DNA of 64,000 nt. Origin: Sorghum bicolor (lineage: Eukaryota; Streptophyta; Magnoliopsida; Poales; Poaceae). The notes under the pieces are model-generated. The model was not told where the DNA came from. It worked only from the letters and a program-made list of their open reading frames with translations, and did no database searches. The position numbers and the translations under genes were made by a program. The stretch's first letter is position 1. Each line of letters starts with the position of its first letter. Location of the stretch: the NCBI RefSeq assembly GCF_000003195.3, contig NC_012871.2, positions 15,322,293-15,386,292 on the forward strand, read 5' to 3'. This document shows, one piece after another, positions 54,140 to 64,000 of the stretch.

Positions 54140-57100
54140 TGTGGGGGTATAAACCCCTATACCCTTACGGCTAGACTTGGGCCAGGAGGCTTGGCCCATT
54201 ACGAGACGAGTTCGAGGCTTGATCCGACTGCTCAGGGTTTCGTACAAGGAAACAAGACGTGGGGATCAAGCAGGATTCTAGTCGGTTAGAATAGGAATTG
54301 ATATCACGCAATCTATGGCAATTGTAACCAACTAGGATTAGTTTCTAGATCTGTAACCCTGCCCTCTGGACTATATAAGGAGAGGCAAGGGACCCCCCTT
54401 AGGACATATTATTCAGTCAACACAATTCAATACAATCAGACGCAGGACGTAGGTATTACGCCCACACGGCGGCCGAACCTGGATAAAAACCTTGTCCGTG
54501 TCTTGCGTCACCATCAAGTTCGTAGCTTGCGCACCGTCTGCCGATAAACTACTACCGTGGGTATACCCCAAGGTAGACTGCTGTAATACCCGATTTTAAG
54601 GACAAAACCAGATATACACCATATGTGAGTTTTAAAAGCCAAATCTCACATATAGCTACAAATAAGGTGTAATATCAAAAAACAATGCATAAATATATAA
54701 CGTACTTAGTATAAAAGAGATAACCTTTGATAGCAAACAGCGGATAAACAACTCCAAACTTCGGGTATTAACTTCACTCTACAGAATCCAACTGACTGGT
54801 TGATCACAAGCCTAAACTTCTCCTGAAGGGTGGGGGAATAGCAAGAGTGAGTCCATGTCGAACTCCACAAGTATAGCAACTAGATTGTATAGATCCCACA
54901 ATCTCATGATCAATGTGACATAAATAATGTAGAGCATTAAACAATAATAATGAACATATTAACACACAAGAATCATCGTCCTTAATGTAGATGTCCCCAA
55001 GGCCGCTCCTGACCGTGAGCTCGGCTAGTATACCAGTTTTACACTCTGCAAAGGTTGTACATCTTTACCCATGAGTCATGATTTACCCTTTCGCCCGAGG
55101 CCCGTCGACCTCTTAACCCACTACCAAGGAAGGTCGGCAGGGATCACTATGAAGCCTTTCAAAAGTTCGTCTAACATGTTAGGGCCGCAAGGTTTCCTTC
55201 GCGAGCAGATATAGATACCCCCTTCTGAATGGCACAATGACGCGCAGCCTATACACATAGGGACAGGGGCTCGCACTATACCCGTGTCGGTTCAGTCCCT
55301 CTAGCGCCCTTTCGGGTAACCGCTAACAAGCTAGAAAAGGTCTTCATACTGAGCTAAAGCCAGAGCCATTATAGCCCTCATGGTTGCACTGTTGTCCCGG
55401 GTGATCACGTACAGACAAATCATCAAGTTGCTAAAAAGTTATTTTTATCGTTTATTACTTAACATTAATCTAGTCACAGGATCATGGTCACATAAATAAA
55501 ATCCAAATGCTATACTTGCCTTAATCCAATTGCTCTTGCTTATCCTATTGGTCTCACTAGTTGTCCAAGGCTCAGATCTTGATCACTGAAGCACTCTTGT
55601 TCACCACAAATTGCTCATCGACTAAACTCGATCATCAACACACAAACAATTGGAGAAAACATACACGAAGCAAACAAAGCTACAATTAGAACAGTACACA
55701 AATTAATAAAAAGGTCTGAAAACAAATATACGCACAGCCCCAATCATGCAGACACGAAAAGCACACTAATCGGGGTTAGGGTGAATAAGAAACGACTACC
55801 GAGACTTTTATATTATATTAAAGAAAAACCTATATATACTTGATTTATTTTAACTAACTAAAATCATTTTAACCGGATAAAACCATGTGTGTGACAATAT
55901 TAACTCAGTCTAATCACTATGTATTTTATTCAGGAACCGAGTTATACCTGGTCATATTTTATTTCTAGATATGTCTCATATTTATTTAAGTCATTTAAAC
56001 TTTACTTTGGAAAAGAAATAAACTTGTTAGAGCATCTAGACAAATCATATTTAAAATAAACGAATTATTATTCAAAAACATATATATATTTTTATTAGCA
56101 GCTAGTCGCACTAATAAAAGTAGAATTTAGCAAGGAATAAAACTTATATTGATTTTAATTATTAAACTAGTTGTTAGTATTTATTAATAATTTTTAATAT
56201 GAAAAACAACGGCAGGAACATATCAACTACGTCATTACTTACTCATCGTTACAAGATCAAACTATTTTGGCACTAAAACGAGCAGGATCGAAGATGTAAA
56301 GAAAACTTTTGTGAGATTAATTTTAGACACAGTTAGCGAGGAAGATGAGGGTTGAAGGAAAACTAGATATGTACATCTTTGACCATGTTAGGCTTTAGAA
56401 TGGTTGGGAGCAGCGACTTTATTCAATCGGATATCTACTGTCAGCTGAGGATTATGCTTGAGTCACGATAATTAAGCAAGGTTACGTATGATTTCTCACC
56501 GACAACAGAGAAGCAACGAAGAAGACAATAGCTGTTGATGACTGGACTCTGGAGAACGGACGTAGTCCCAATGGAGGTGCTGCAGTCGACTCGGACTCCA
56601 CGATGAGAACAGCGGCAGCAGATGAGGAGATCACAGCGTGCGGATCGGCGATGTTGACGTGAGACGTTGGAGACAGTAGGTAGAGAAAGGAGGAAAAATA
56701 AATTTACTACCTTAGGAATTCCAAACTAGAGGCTTCCCATATGGTAGTCTTTGGTGTGCTTTGCCTAAGAGGTTATATATATATATAGAGAAACTCTTCA
56801 CCTCCCCATCAACTAGCGATATGGTACTAATTGATTTGCAACCTTCATCTTTACTAATATGCCTAATTAATTATTAAAGCCCACTAATAAATAAATACAT
56901 GGTCGATTTATTATGGGCTTTGACGTTGAAAACAAATAGGAACAAGTTTATTATTTTCGGAATTAATTATTTTTGTAGATAAAATAATTTTAGAAAAGTC
57001 TAGAATTATTATTTAAGCTGCGAAAAATATTTCAAATGCTCTAAAAATTTGGAGAAAATTATCGAGATATTATGAAACATGAAGAACTCAAATAAAGTAT

Positions 57101-57598
57101 TTGGATCCCATGATAAGATAATTTAGAGCATCTAAAAATTAGATTATGCTTTACAGAAAAGTGAGAACGGAAGCTGGAAAATTTCTACAAAGTTTGTAGA
57201 GACTGCTTGATGGACGAGGAACTAAAAGAAGTGCTTTGAGTGACAAAGAAAAGATTTTAGGAAGCTCCTAATAAAAACTTGAGCTTAGAAACAAGGAATT
57301 TGGTTGTAGATAAAAGATAAATACGTGCCGAATAAGGAAGATCGATCTACTAAACGTATTTTAAATATGTTTCTTACTATCAACACATAAAGGAGCAACA
57401 AGCATCACATCAAAACATATGCACCAGCATGTATGCATAATAATATTGCTAAGCCTTATGATAAATTTTAATTTAATGAAAAATATTATTTTTTCTATAT
57501 TTTCATGAGCACAAAAATACAAAATTAAATAATTTTATCTATATTTCAAAAGGAGTAAATTTTAGGGTGTTACAACTGCCGACTAGCTTTCGTCGACA
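54140..57598 (+). repeat. 5' LTR of element H, interrupted by solo LTR I
   Basis: The LTR starts TGTGGGGGTATAAACCCC and has a TATATAAGGAGAGGCAAGGG promoter at about 54375. It is broken after GTAGACTGC at 54581 and resumes at 57580 with CGACTAGCTTTCGTCGACA. Without the insertion it is about 460 bp. Confidence 0.88.
54582..57574 (-). repeat. Element I: Tekay-like solo LTR (2993 bp) inside the LTR of H
   Basis: On the minus strand it starts TGTAACACCCTAAAATTT and ends CGGGTATTACA. Perfect ACTGC duplications flank it (54577-54581 and 57575-57579). In minus orientation a TATATATATATATAACC promoter-like element (about 56778-56795) precedes a C/T-rich leader. The TGTAACACCC end and length of 3 kb resemble LTRs of chromovirus Tekay/Del elements. 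No coding region is present; the sequence between is LTR only. Confidence 0.85.
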
Positions 57599-57599
57599 G

Positions 57600-57618
57600 T
57601 GGCGCGCCAGGTAGGGGG
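57600..57618 (+). other. Primer-binding site of element H
   Basis: TGGCGCGCCAGGTAGGGGG lies one base after the LTR end CGACA. The same type of site is found in element 1 (583-601) and in decayed form in C (25661). Confidence 0.9.
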
Positions 57619-57640
57619 TGTGCGTACAGCTCTCCCGACG

Positions 57641-58565
57641 AACAAGATGGTCATCGTTCCATCTTCCGCGGCCGTGGCAGAAGGCCTTACGTTCACCGTC
57701 GGCCAGATCACGTGGACAACTCATGGCGGCGGCCTCACGACCACGACCTCGGAAGGAACCCAGATCCGATCTGGGACAGCAGGGGCGTTGATTCCGATCA
57801 CGCCGGCTCCGAGCATCCGACTTTCGCTCCCTCGTTACAGGGGAAAGAAGGTCGACGACTCGGATCTTTTTCGAGCTCTTGATCGCATCGATCTCAGGCT
57901 CCTCGAAGCTTCAGATCTCGTGGATTCGATCTCGCATAAACCCGATCAAGCGGCATCGACAAACTTTTTTGACTCCTGCCGGCCAACTCGTGTCATCACA
58001 CACGAACAGCTGGAGACGTCCCTAACAATAACATCGACCCCCGCGGGACGGTCCGTCAAGCTCAAGACAGCTCAAGACCAGACCACCCTTACGGACTAAG
58101 CAACTCGGCCGACCACTATTCACGGCACACCCAATCTCTTTTTGGCAGGGCAGGCTTGTCGCCGGGACAGAGCAGCCAAACGGCTCGCCATTACGTCAAC
58201 ATGGTGTCCATCCGAATCTTGCCAGACGACAAGGCCACCAGTACAAACTCCAGCACAGGGTCCATCCCCACCGAAGTTTTACACTCTGAGGACGAAGATT
58301 ATGACCTGGATCTACCACCATATCCTCCGGGTTTTTCTCGTTTCCCGGTCTTTCCACCTCGGCGAGGAGACCTTATTTTAACGTCAGCAATGACGAACCA
58401 GTTCTCGACGGCGAAACAGACGAGCAGAAACAACTCCGCGAACAGCGCAACGCTGATCGTGCTCGGCGGCGCGCAGATGAAGAACGGCAACTCGCGCCGC
58501 ACAACCTCAGTGATGCTTTCGACACGGTCGGAGATTAGCCAGTCTACAAGACGCCAAGCGCCAAC
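57641..58565 (+). pseudogene. gag: Element H gag N-terminal region (broken)
   Basis: An open frame from 57599 has its likely start at ATG 57647 (MVIVPSSAAV). It encodes a low-complexity N-terminal region and stops with TAA at 58097. Further frames (58156-58650) contain LPPYPPGFSRFP and a charged segment with AKQTSRNNSANS, but frames shift. This resembles the poorly conserved N-terminal part of Tat gag; capsid motifs such as ESLREYARRF are absent. Confidence 0.6.
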
Positions 58566-59753
58566 GTGGTTGTCGCCATGGCGAATCTGGACCGACTCCC
58601 TGATACCCCGGAGTGCCAGGGTGTCCGATCCAGCATACGAGCACATCTGATCGCCGCGATGGGACAGACAGCCACCTTGCTCGAAAGGGTCCAAGCCGTC
58701 TCATATATAGAGGTTTCTTCCGATCAGACTCATCGCAGCCGGACCTCACCTCGACCCAGCGGGCGCCATCATAGCCGCTCCCCCAACGGTCGCAGGAAGA
58801 TCGCTGGACACGACAACCGTGCCCAGGACACGGGTGGCTACCGCGAGCAGAGACGCGGGCGCGGGCGCGAGATTCAAACTATTCTGTCATCCTGGCCTTT
58901 CGCCTGCTGGGGCCTTAACATGATCGGGCCATTTAAGCCGGCCCCTGGCAACATCAAGTTCGTCTTTGTACTAATGGACAAATTCTCGAAGTCGATCGAG
59001 TACATGCCACTGGTCAAAGCAACCTTCGAGAAGGCTGTGGAGTTCCTCAATCAAATCATACACAGATTCGGGATCCCCAATAGCATAATCACTGACTTGG
59101 GCACTCAGTTCACTGGCACTACATTCTGGGACTTCTGCGATGATAGGGGCATAGTCATAAAGTACGTGTCAGTAGCTCACCCACGGGCCAACGGTCAAGT
59201 AGAGCGAGCAAATGGAATGATTATCGATGCTCTAAAGAAAAGGCTGTATACCGAGAACGACAGAGCACCAGGACAATGGATGAAAGAGTTACCAGCTATG
59301 GTCTGGGGTCTCCGAACACAGGCTAGCTGCAACACGGGTGTATCACCCTACTTCATGGTTTACGGCACCGAAGCAGTGCTTCCGTCCAACGTAACCTTTG
59401 GATCTCCAAGATTCGAACATTTCGACCAGTCTTCGGCTGACCTGGTCACGGACCTTAAAATCAACTGCACAGAAGAAAAGCGCCTAATCTCGTGCTTTCG
59501 AACAGCAAAGTATCTCGAAGCCATTAGGAGGTATCACAACAGGAACTTCAAAGACTGTTCCTTCGCGGTCGGTGATCTGGTACTCAAGTGGAAAACAAGC
59601 AAAGAAGGAACGCACAAGTTATCCACACCTTGGGAAGGACCTTTCATGGTCGCCGAAGTCACACGCCCTACATCCTACAGACTGGCGTACCCAGACGGAA
59701 CATGCCTGCCTAACTCGTGGCACATAGACAACCTGCGTCGTTTCTATCCATAA
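58566..59753 (+). CDS. Element H gag-integrase fusion ORF
   Basis: A single open frame of 395 codons joins two parts of the usual polyprotein. Residues 1-102 are a gag-like segment (MANLDRLPDTPECQGVR, then a basic RSRTSPRPSGRHHSRS stretch). From about residue 108 the integrase core follows. The triad is D138 (LMDKFSKS), D177 (IITDLGTQF) and E213 (ANGQVERANG), with the DD35E spacing. After the core the C-terminal domain is complete (PWEGPFMVAEV, then SWHIDNLRRFYP at the end). The HHCC zinc finger, protease, RT and RNase H are missing. The junction RGRGREIQT is in frame. Integrase inserts element DNA into the host genome; the product could at most act in trans. The start codon is the first in the frame and not proven. 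Confidence 0.8.
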   Translation: MVVAMANLDRLPDTPECQGVRSSIRAHLIAAMGQTATLLERVQAVSYIEVSSDQTHRSRTSPRPSGRHHSRSPNGRRKIAGHDNRAQDTGGYREQRRGRGREIQTILSSWPFACWGLNMIGPFKPAPGNIKFVFVLMDKFSKSIEYMPLVKATFEKAVEFLNQIIHRFGIPNSIITDLGTQFTGTTFWDFCDDRGIVIKYVSVAHPRANGQVERANGMIIDALKKRLYTENDRAPGQWMKELPAMVWGLRTQASCNTGVSPYFMVYGTEAVLPSNVTFGSPRFEHFDQSSADLVTDLKINCTEEKRLISCFRTAKYLEAIRRYHNRNFKDCSFAVGDLVLKWKTSKEGTHKLSTPWEGPFMVAEVTRPTSYRLAYPDGTCLPNSWHIDNLRRFYP

Positions 59754-60049
59754 GTTCCAGTTCATTTCGTTTGTAAATCTCTTATGACTAGTAGTAATAA
59801 AATTTTTCTTTCTTGCTATATACCTCTTTTATATGCAGAACTTTCGACAAGTACTACAAGCTTCTTCTAGGATGAAGGTCCTTAAAGGGTTATTAACCCG
59901 AGTCAGTGATACATCACTCAGACAACATTACAGCGCTCAAAACCATGGTTATGATAAATCAACCTTTATTACAAACTTTATATACAAAGTTTACAATAAA
60001 CACCCCTCTGGGCGGTCCCTAGTCTACTCCTACAGACTACTCTACAGGC
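59754..60049. other. Short spacer between fusion ORF and antisense gene
   Basis: AT-rich sequence with TAATAAAATTTTTC at about 59795. No further feature is seen. Confidence 0.4.
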
Positions 60050-63000
60050 CTACTGCTCGGGCTGATCACCCGCACGGCCTTGCTGTCCAGTCGAAGGGGT
60101 CGGGGCCACCGATGTTTGGCTAGTCGAGACCGCAGGCATCGACCGCCCATCTCCCGCAATGGACGCCCCCAACAACTCCATGGCTGACCTATCTGACCCG
60201 GGCTGGTTAGGGGGGGTTGCCGTCCCGCAGAGGTTAATGTCGCCGATCACTGTTGACGACAGGTCGAGCAGACCAACACGAAGGTTGTCTGCTTCCTGTG
60301 GACCCACCTCCTTGGGATACCCCCTTCTCCAGTCGGGACAAGTCGACCAAGGGGTAGTGGGCGCGCACCATGCTAAGGACATGCGCACCGGTAAACTCCC
60401 TGTCGTCCTTGACAAACTGCTGAAGCCAGTCCCACGCTCGTTGCGCCTTTTCGACCGGGGTCAGCTTTGGTGCGCGGGGCTGGTCTTTAGGGAGCTCAGG
60501 GCTGATCAAGTCGAGAATCGGGGCCACTCCTTTCCAGATTTTGATGCAGTTGGTCTTCCAGGAGTCTCGGTCCTTGATCAGCTTGTCGAGGTGCTTCTTG
60601 GTATTAACTTTAAGCACTATGAACCGAGCAGGACGTCAGTATAAACACAAGAAAAGGAACGTTGAGTAATCAAAAAATAAGAGGGTAACATGGATCTCAC
60701 CAGACAACTCCCGACTCTTGCTCCTTAGCTCTTCGTCTGCTCGGCGCCCAACCTCCAGCGCGCCGGCACGCTCCTGGTCGAGCCTCTCCTTTTCTTGACG
60801 GAGGCGTGCAACCTCCTCCTCCAAGTCTGTAGGAGCAATTCCTGGTCAACAAAAACGACTATGCGATTATATACAACTGTTCGGAATGCATGACTGACCT
60901 TTCCTTTCACGATCCTTGTCTGCTAGTCGCCGATTGAGATCGAGCAGGCGCTCTTCCTGAGCACCCATCTCGGCCGTCTTCTCCTCGGCCTCCGACCGAA
61001 GACGGTCTACTTCCGCGGACAGGGCCTTATTCTCGGCCACGATCCCTTCAATCTGGTCGAAGCACCTTTTCTGGTACTTCGCCGTTTTCATTGCGCCCTA
61101 CAAGAATCACACATAATGAAGCAAGCGACAACGCTTATATATTTCAGGCAGAATGCAAGACGACTTACCTTAACCTCATCAACGAGTCGCTTAGCTGCGC
61201 GCTCCACCCTCGCGGCCTCCTCCGTCTCCACGAGCTCCTCATGACCAATGAAATGGTCCCCACGTTGGCGCCACACGTAAACGTGCTGGCGACCGTCATG
61301 GGGGTGACCTTGGATTTTTTCGACTTCGTCGTCGGAGGCAGCTTGAGTTTCCTCGCCTTCTGCGCCTCCCCCAGCCGTGGTCACAGGTATCACTGGACCT
61401 TCATCCCGGCCAGGGGAGCCCTTTGGCGAAGAGGTCTCTACTCGAGGTGGAGTTGGGACCCTCCTTTCTTCAGCAGGCGGGGGAGTCGGAGCTCTGTCTT
61501 CCTCCTCCGCGACATTGCTCGGGGGAGGTGTCCTCGCAGCCTCATCATCCCTTGCAGGGGTGCTCGCTCCGGTCCTCGCTGGAGCTGGGTGCCCCTCGAC
61601 ACTCTCAGCCGCAGTCACCACCGTGGGCTGCTCCTCGAATTCCTCCTAGCCGGTCTGCTCTTCGACGACAATCGCCGGCTCGGCCGTCATCTGGCTAGCA
61701 ACGTTGTCGGGATCAATGTCAGACGCCGCACTAACAAAATTATGACATTTTATCAATGTCAAAAGCCATAGCAATAATACAAAACACAAATAGGAGGAAG
61801 TGCAAAAAATAAGATTGAAAAACTTACAGATCGGAGCACCTGTGTGTCGCTGTGAAGAACCTTCTCCTGGTCCTACCAATCGCCGCTGCTGCCCTTGTCT
61901 CTCCAAGACGCGTTGGCTCGGCGTGTGGGGCAGGAGGGTCACTAGTCACCCGACCAGTAGTGGCCGGTGCGACATCTAGACGACTGTGCGGCTTGTGGAC
62001 CAAAGAGGGCGCAGCCACCTCCTCTTCGTTGTCGTCGTCGGTGATCCTCACGAGCCGACGACGCTTCGAAGCTTGGCTAGTCTCCGCCGGCAGCACCTCC
62101 GCAGGAGATGGATCCACCACCAGTGGTCTTTTCCTCGCCACCCTGTCCTCGGTGGTCGGGGCAGGTCGGTTCTATTCCTCCTCACTGCTGGTGTATTGAG
62201 GACACTGAGCAGCATCGCCCTCTAGCGGGTCCATCCCCGCAGGATTCTCCATGCCAGGTGCCAGCAACACGTACACTGCGCACCGGTCAATATCTCCAAT
62301 CTACAATAGAACCAATGTCAAGTCATCAACTAGGAGGAAACAGTATTCACATAGCAATACTAGTCAATAACATTATTTATTTACCTTAGGAGCTGGTCGT
62401 CCCAGCTTGAAGGCTTGCATCCGATCACTGCTTCGAACGAAGTTGTCATCTATTAAGTTGAACAGCTCGTTCATCAGCTGCTGCACCTCCACCGTCTCTA
62501 AACCATCAGGGCTCATTCTGGTCGGGTCTTGGCTCCCAGCGTACTCGTATGCTAAGTGTACCCTCCTTTGGCAGGGCATCACCCAACGCACAATGAAGTT
62601 CCCGACCACTCCTGGTCCGTCTAAGCGGGACCAGTCGATCAGGCTCATCAGGTCTGCCACCTGCCCAGCGAATACCGGGCGGTCCATCCAGCTGACCCTC
62701 TTCTCAGGGATGTAGCCCACGTCGCAGAACGTGGCGCTGCCCGGCTCTTCCCTGATGTAGAACCACTTCTTGTACCATTCGGTCAAAGAAGTGTTCCATG
62801 GGCAGCTGAGGTACCGGTTCTTCATCCCATCGCGCAGATTGAGATATACTCCACCTGCAATCTTGGAGCCTCCAACTGCCCCTTTCTTCCTCACACAGAA
62901 AAGATTACAGAAGAGGTCGAAGTGTGGCTCTATTCCAACATAGGCCTTGCACAAGTGAATGAAGGTGGAGATGAGAAGAATAGAGTTCGGGTGCAAGTTG

Positions 63001-63338
63001 CAGATCCCGATCTCATAGTAAAGAAGAAGGCCCTGGAGGAAAGGATCGATGGGAATCCCAAAGCCCCTCTCGAAGAAATCTTCAAAAACGACAATCTCAC
63101 CAGCGCAGGGGTCGGGGTAGCTTTCCCCTTCCGGAGCCCTCCAGCCGCCGAGTTCTTGGTTATGAAGTAGACCCATTCCGACGAGGTCGTTGAGGGACCT
63201 CGTGCTGCTCCGGGACTTCTTCCACTCATTTGCCATCAGCTCGACCCTTTTCTTCGAGTCACTCTTTGCCATTGACGCCGTAGAAAAAACTTTGAGCTGG
63301 AAGTTAAAGATGGAAGTTGAAGGAGGCAGGAATGGCAC
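60050..63338 (-). pseudogene. Element H antisense spliced gene (Tat aORF, Transposase_28-like)
   Basis: Six exons are inferred on the minus strand from GT-AG borders: 63338-62385, 62300-61828, 61730-61169, 61097-60899, 60841-60701 and 60616-60050. Exon 1 carries the conserved domain of the putative gypsy-type transposon family (SRSTRSLNDLVGMGLLH, IPIDPFLQGLLLYYEIGICN, PHFDLFCNLF, KKWFYIREEPG). Exons 2 and 3 are low-complexity, acidic and rich in P, T and E. Exons 4 and 5 are strongly charged coiled coils (AENKALSAEVDRLRSEAEEK, then ARLRQEKERLDQERAG). Exon 6 has a conserved tail (WDWLQQFVKDDREF). In-frame TAG stops in exons 2 and 3 and a frameshift in exon 6 break it. The start may instead be the ATG at 63272. 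The function is unknown; it is transcribed against the element's own RNA. Confidence 0.75.
62385..63338 (-). CDS. Antisense gene exon 1, Transposase_28-like domain
   Basis: This exon is open for 318 codons up to the donor GTAAAT (62381-62384) after PAPK. It is the best conserved part of the antisense gene and contains no stop. The counterpart in element 1 (6495-7050) covers about the middle of the same domain and is broken. The remaining frame past the donor is intronic. Tryptophan- and tyrosine-rich motifs (EWYKKWFYIREE, LIDWSRLDGPG) are typical of this plant family. Confidence 0.75.
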
Positions 63339-63700
63339 AAGAGCAGAAGGCTTGTAGGCAAAGGCAGGGTAAAGAATATGGGCGCCGTGTTGAACTTTTT
63401 ATAACAACAGCTCCACCTCTTCCACTTCCCGTATTCTAGGGAAGTGGGCGGGTCCTGCGGCGGATTTGGCGTTTTGGTTTTCAATAATTACCGGTAGTTA
63501 ATATGGTGGCTTTTCTGTATAATTGGTGGTTTCCTTTTCTTGAACCACGCAAAGAGCGGCTGCACAGTTACCAGGCGCAGCTTTTTACGCAACCGTCTGA
63601 CAATACGCCAGGATGCCTTGTCACATCACGCATTAATGTGGCGAGATGTTTTTTCCAAAAGACAAGTAGAATTGGTGGAGGATTGTGTATGACATTGCTG
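63339..63700. other. Upstream region of the antisense gene
   Basis: On the minus strand, C/T-rich leader-like sequence precedes the first ATG, and TTATAAAA (complement at 63398-63405) could be a TATA box about 60 bp upstream of it. The rest has no recognised feature. Confidence 0.4.
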
Positions 63701-64000
63701 GGGACTGAACCGACCAATCCGAGCACTATACGCTCGGGGACTGGTCGACTAGTCCATAAATTTGAAAACCTGGGGACTGTACCGACCAATCCGAGCACTA
63801 TACACTCGGGGACTGGCCGACTAGCCCACCAATTTGGGAGTTTGGGGATTGTACCGACCACAGAGCGTTATATGCTCGGGGACTGGTCGACTAGTCTGAT
63901 CCATTGCAGAAGATCATGATATGCTCGGGGACTGGTCGACTAGTCTGATCCATTACAGAAGATCATGATATGCTCAGGGACTAGTAAATTCAATTTTTTA
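63701..64000 (+). repeat. Tandem repeats with polypurine-like words before the 3' LTR of H
   Basis: Three units of 72 bp start GGGACTGAACCGACC (63701), GGGACTGTACCGACC (63773) and GGGATTGTACCGACC (63845). From 63872 a 49 bp unit starting ATGCTCGGGGACTGG is repeated at 63921 and 63970. Each unit carries GCTCGGGGACTGG, which resembles the polypurine tract of element 1. Confidence 0.88.

Larger units (their letters stand above)
54140..64000 (+). mobile_element. Element H: Tat-type gypsy retrotransposon with gag-integrase fusion, right end outside window
   Basis: It has a 5' LTR at 54140-57598 (split by solo LTR I), primer site at 57600, a gag start, then gag joined in frame to integrase without protease, RT or RNase H. 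A multi-exon antisense gene follows at 60050-63338, then tandem repeats with polypurine-like words up to 64000. The 3' LTR must lie beyond the window. The antisense gene and primer site place it with the Tat lineage and near element 1. Confidence 0.88.

Noticed and set aside
61091..61771. Plus-strand open frame of 226 codons in element H
   Set aside because: It is the complement of exon 3 of the antisense gene, whose charged composition and splice sites are convincing.

Overview
The window is a piece of a plant nuclear genome, almost certainly a grass. The support is a Stowaway-type MITE with the CTCCCTCCGTCC end, a grass-type tRNA-derived SINE, several CACTA transposons with subterminal repeats of grass style, and Tat- and Athila-type Ty3/gypsy retrotransposons. 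I cannot name the species. No intact cellular protein-coding gene is recognisable. The window is intergenic DNA built from nested transposons, with one possible host promoter and 5' leader on the minus strand near 14.0-14.6 kb.

Layout. (1) 1-9104: a decayed Tat-type gypsy element on the plus strand. Its 5' LTR is cut by the window edge. It has gag, protease, reverse transcriptase, RNase H, a truncated integrase, then a relic of an antisense ORF and a 3' LTR. It is inserted in (2) 9105-13371, the 3' part of a Sirevirus-like LTR element with an envelope-position ORF, several polypurine tracts and a 1.5 kb LTR. (3) 13372-19956: mostly unassigned low-copy sequence with the candidate minus-strand promoter, one complete and one truncated Stowaway MITE, a 179 bp tandem duplication, a complete SINE with target duplications, and a GC-rich stretch with CTC repeats. 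(4) 19957-21524: a solo LTR flanked by AATAG, inside a TGTTGCAA-rich dispersed repeat that continues to about 22450. (5) 22704-23720: one end of a CACTA element of the TTTGCCGAGTG type. (6) 24717-49600: a nest five levels deep. A CACTA element (D) holds a non-coding gypsy-like element (C). C holds a minus-strand copia element (E). E holds a minus-strand Athila-like gypsy element (A). A holds a young, non-autonomous gypsy element (B, 35396-42897) in its pol gene. (7) 49601-53190: CACTA fragments, microsatellites and an LTR-like stretch with a perfect hairpin. (8) 53191-64000: the left end of a further CACTA element (G), into which a Tat-type gypsy element (H) inserted at 54140. H's 5' LTR is itself interrupted by a 3 kb Tekay-like solo LTR. 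H carries an in-frame fusion of gag to integrase, then a six-exon antisense gene, and runs off the right edge.

How the parts relate. B shares the tRNA-Asp primer site, LTR motifs and a 3' untranslated block with A, so it probably depends on A-type relatives for its proteins. Element 1 and H share a TGGCGCGCC-type primer site and the antisense ORF; C has LTRs related to those of H. The nesting gives a relative time order: D oldest, then C, E, A and B.

The most notable observations are the gag-integrase fusion with an intact DD35E triad, the spliced antisense gene in H and its relic in element 1, homologous tRNA-like (pol III box) modules inside two different CACTA elements, and the loss of the TATA box from one LTR of element 1.
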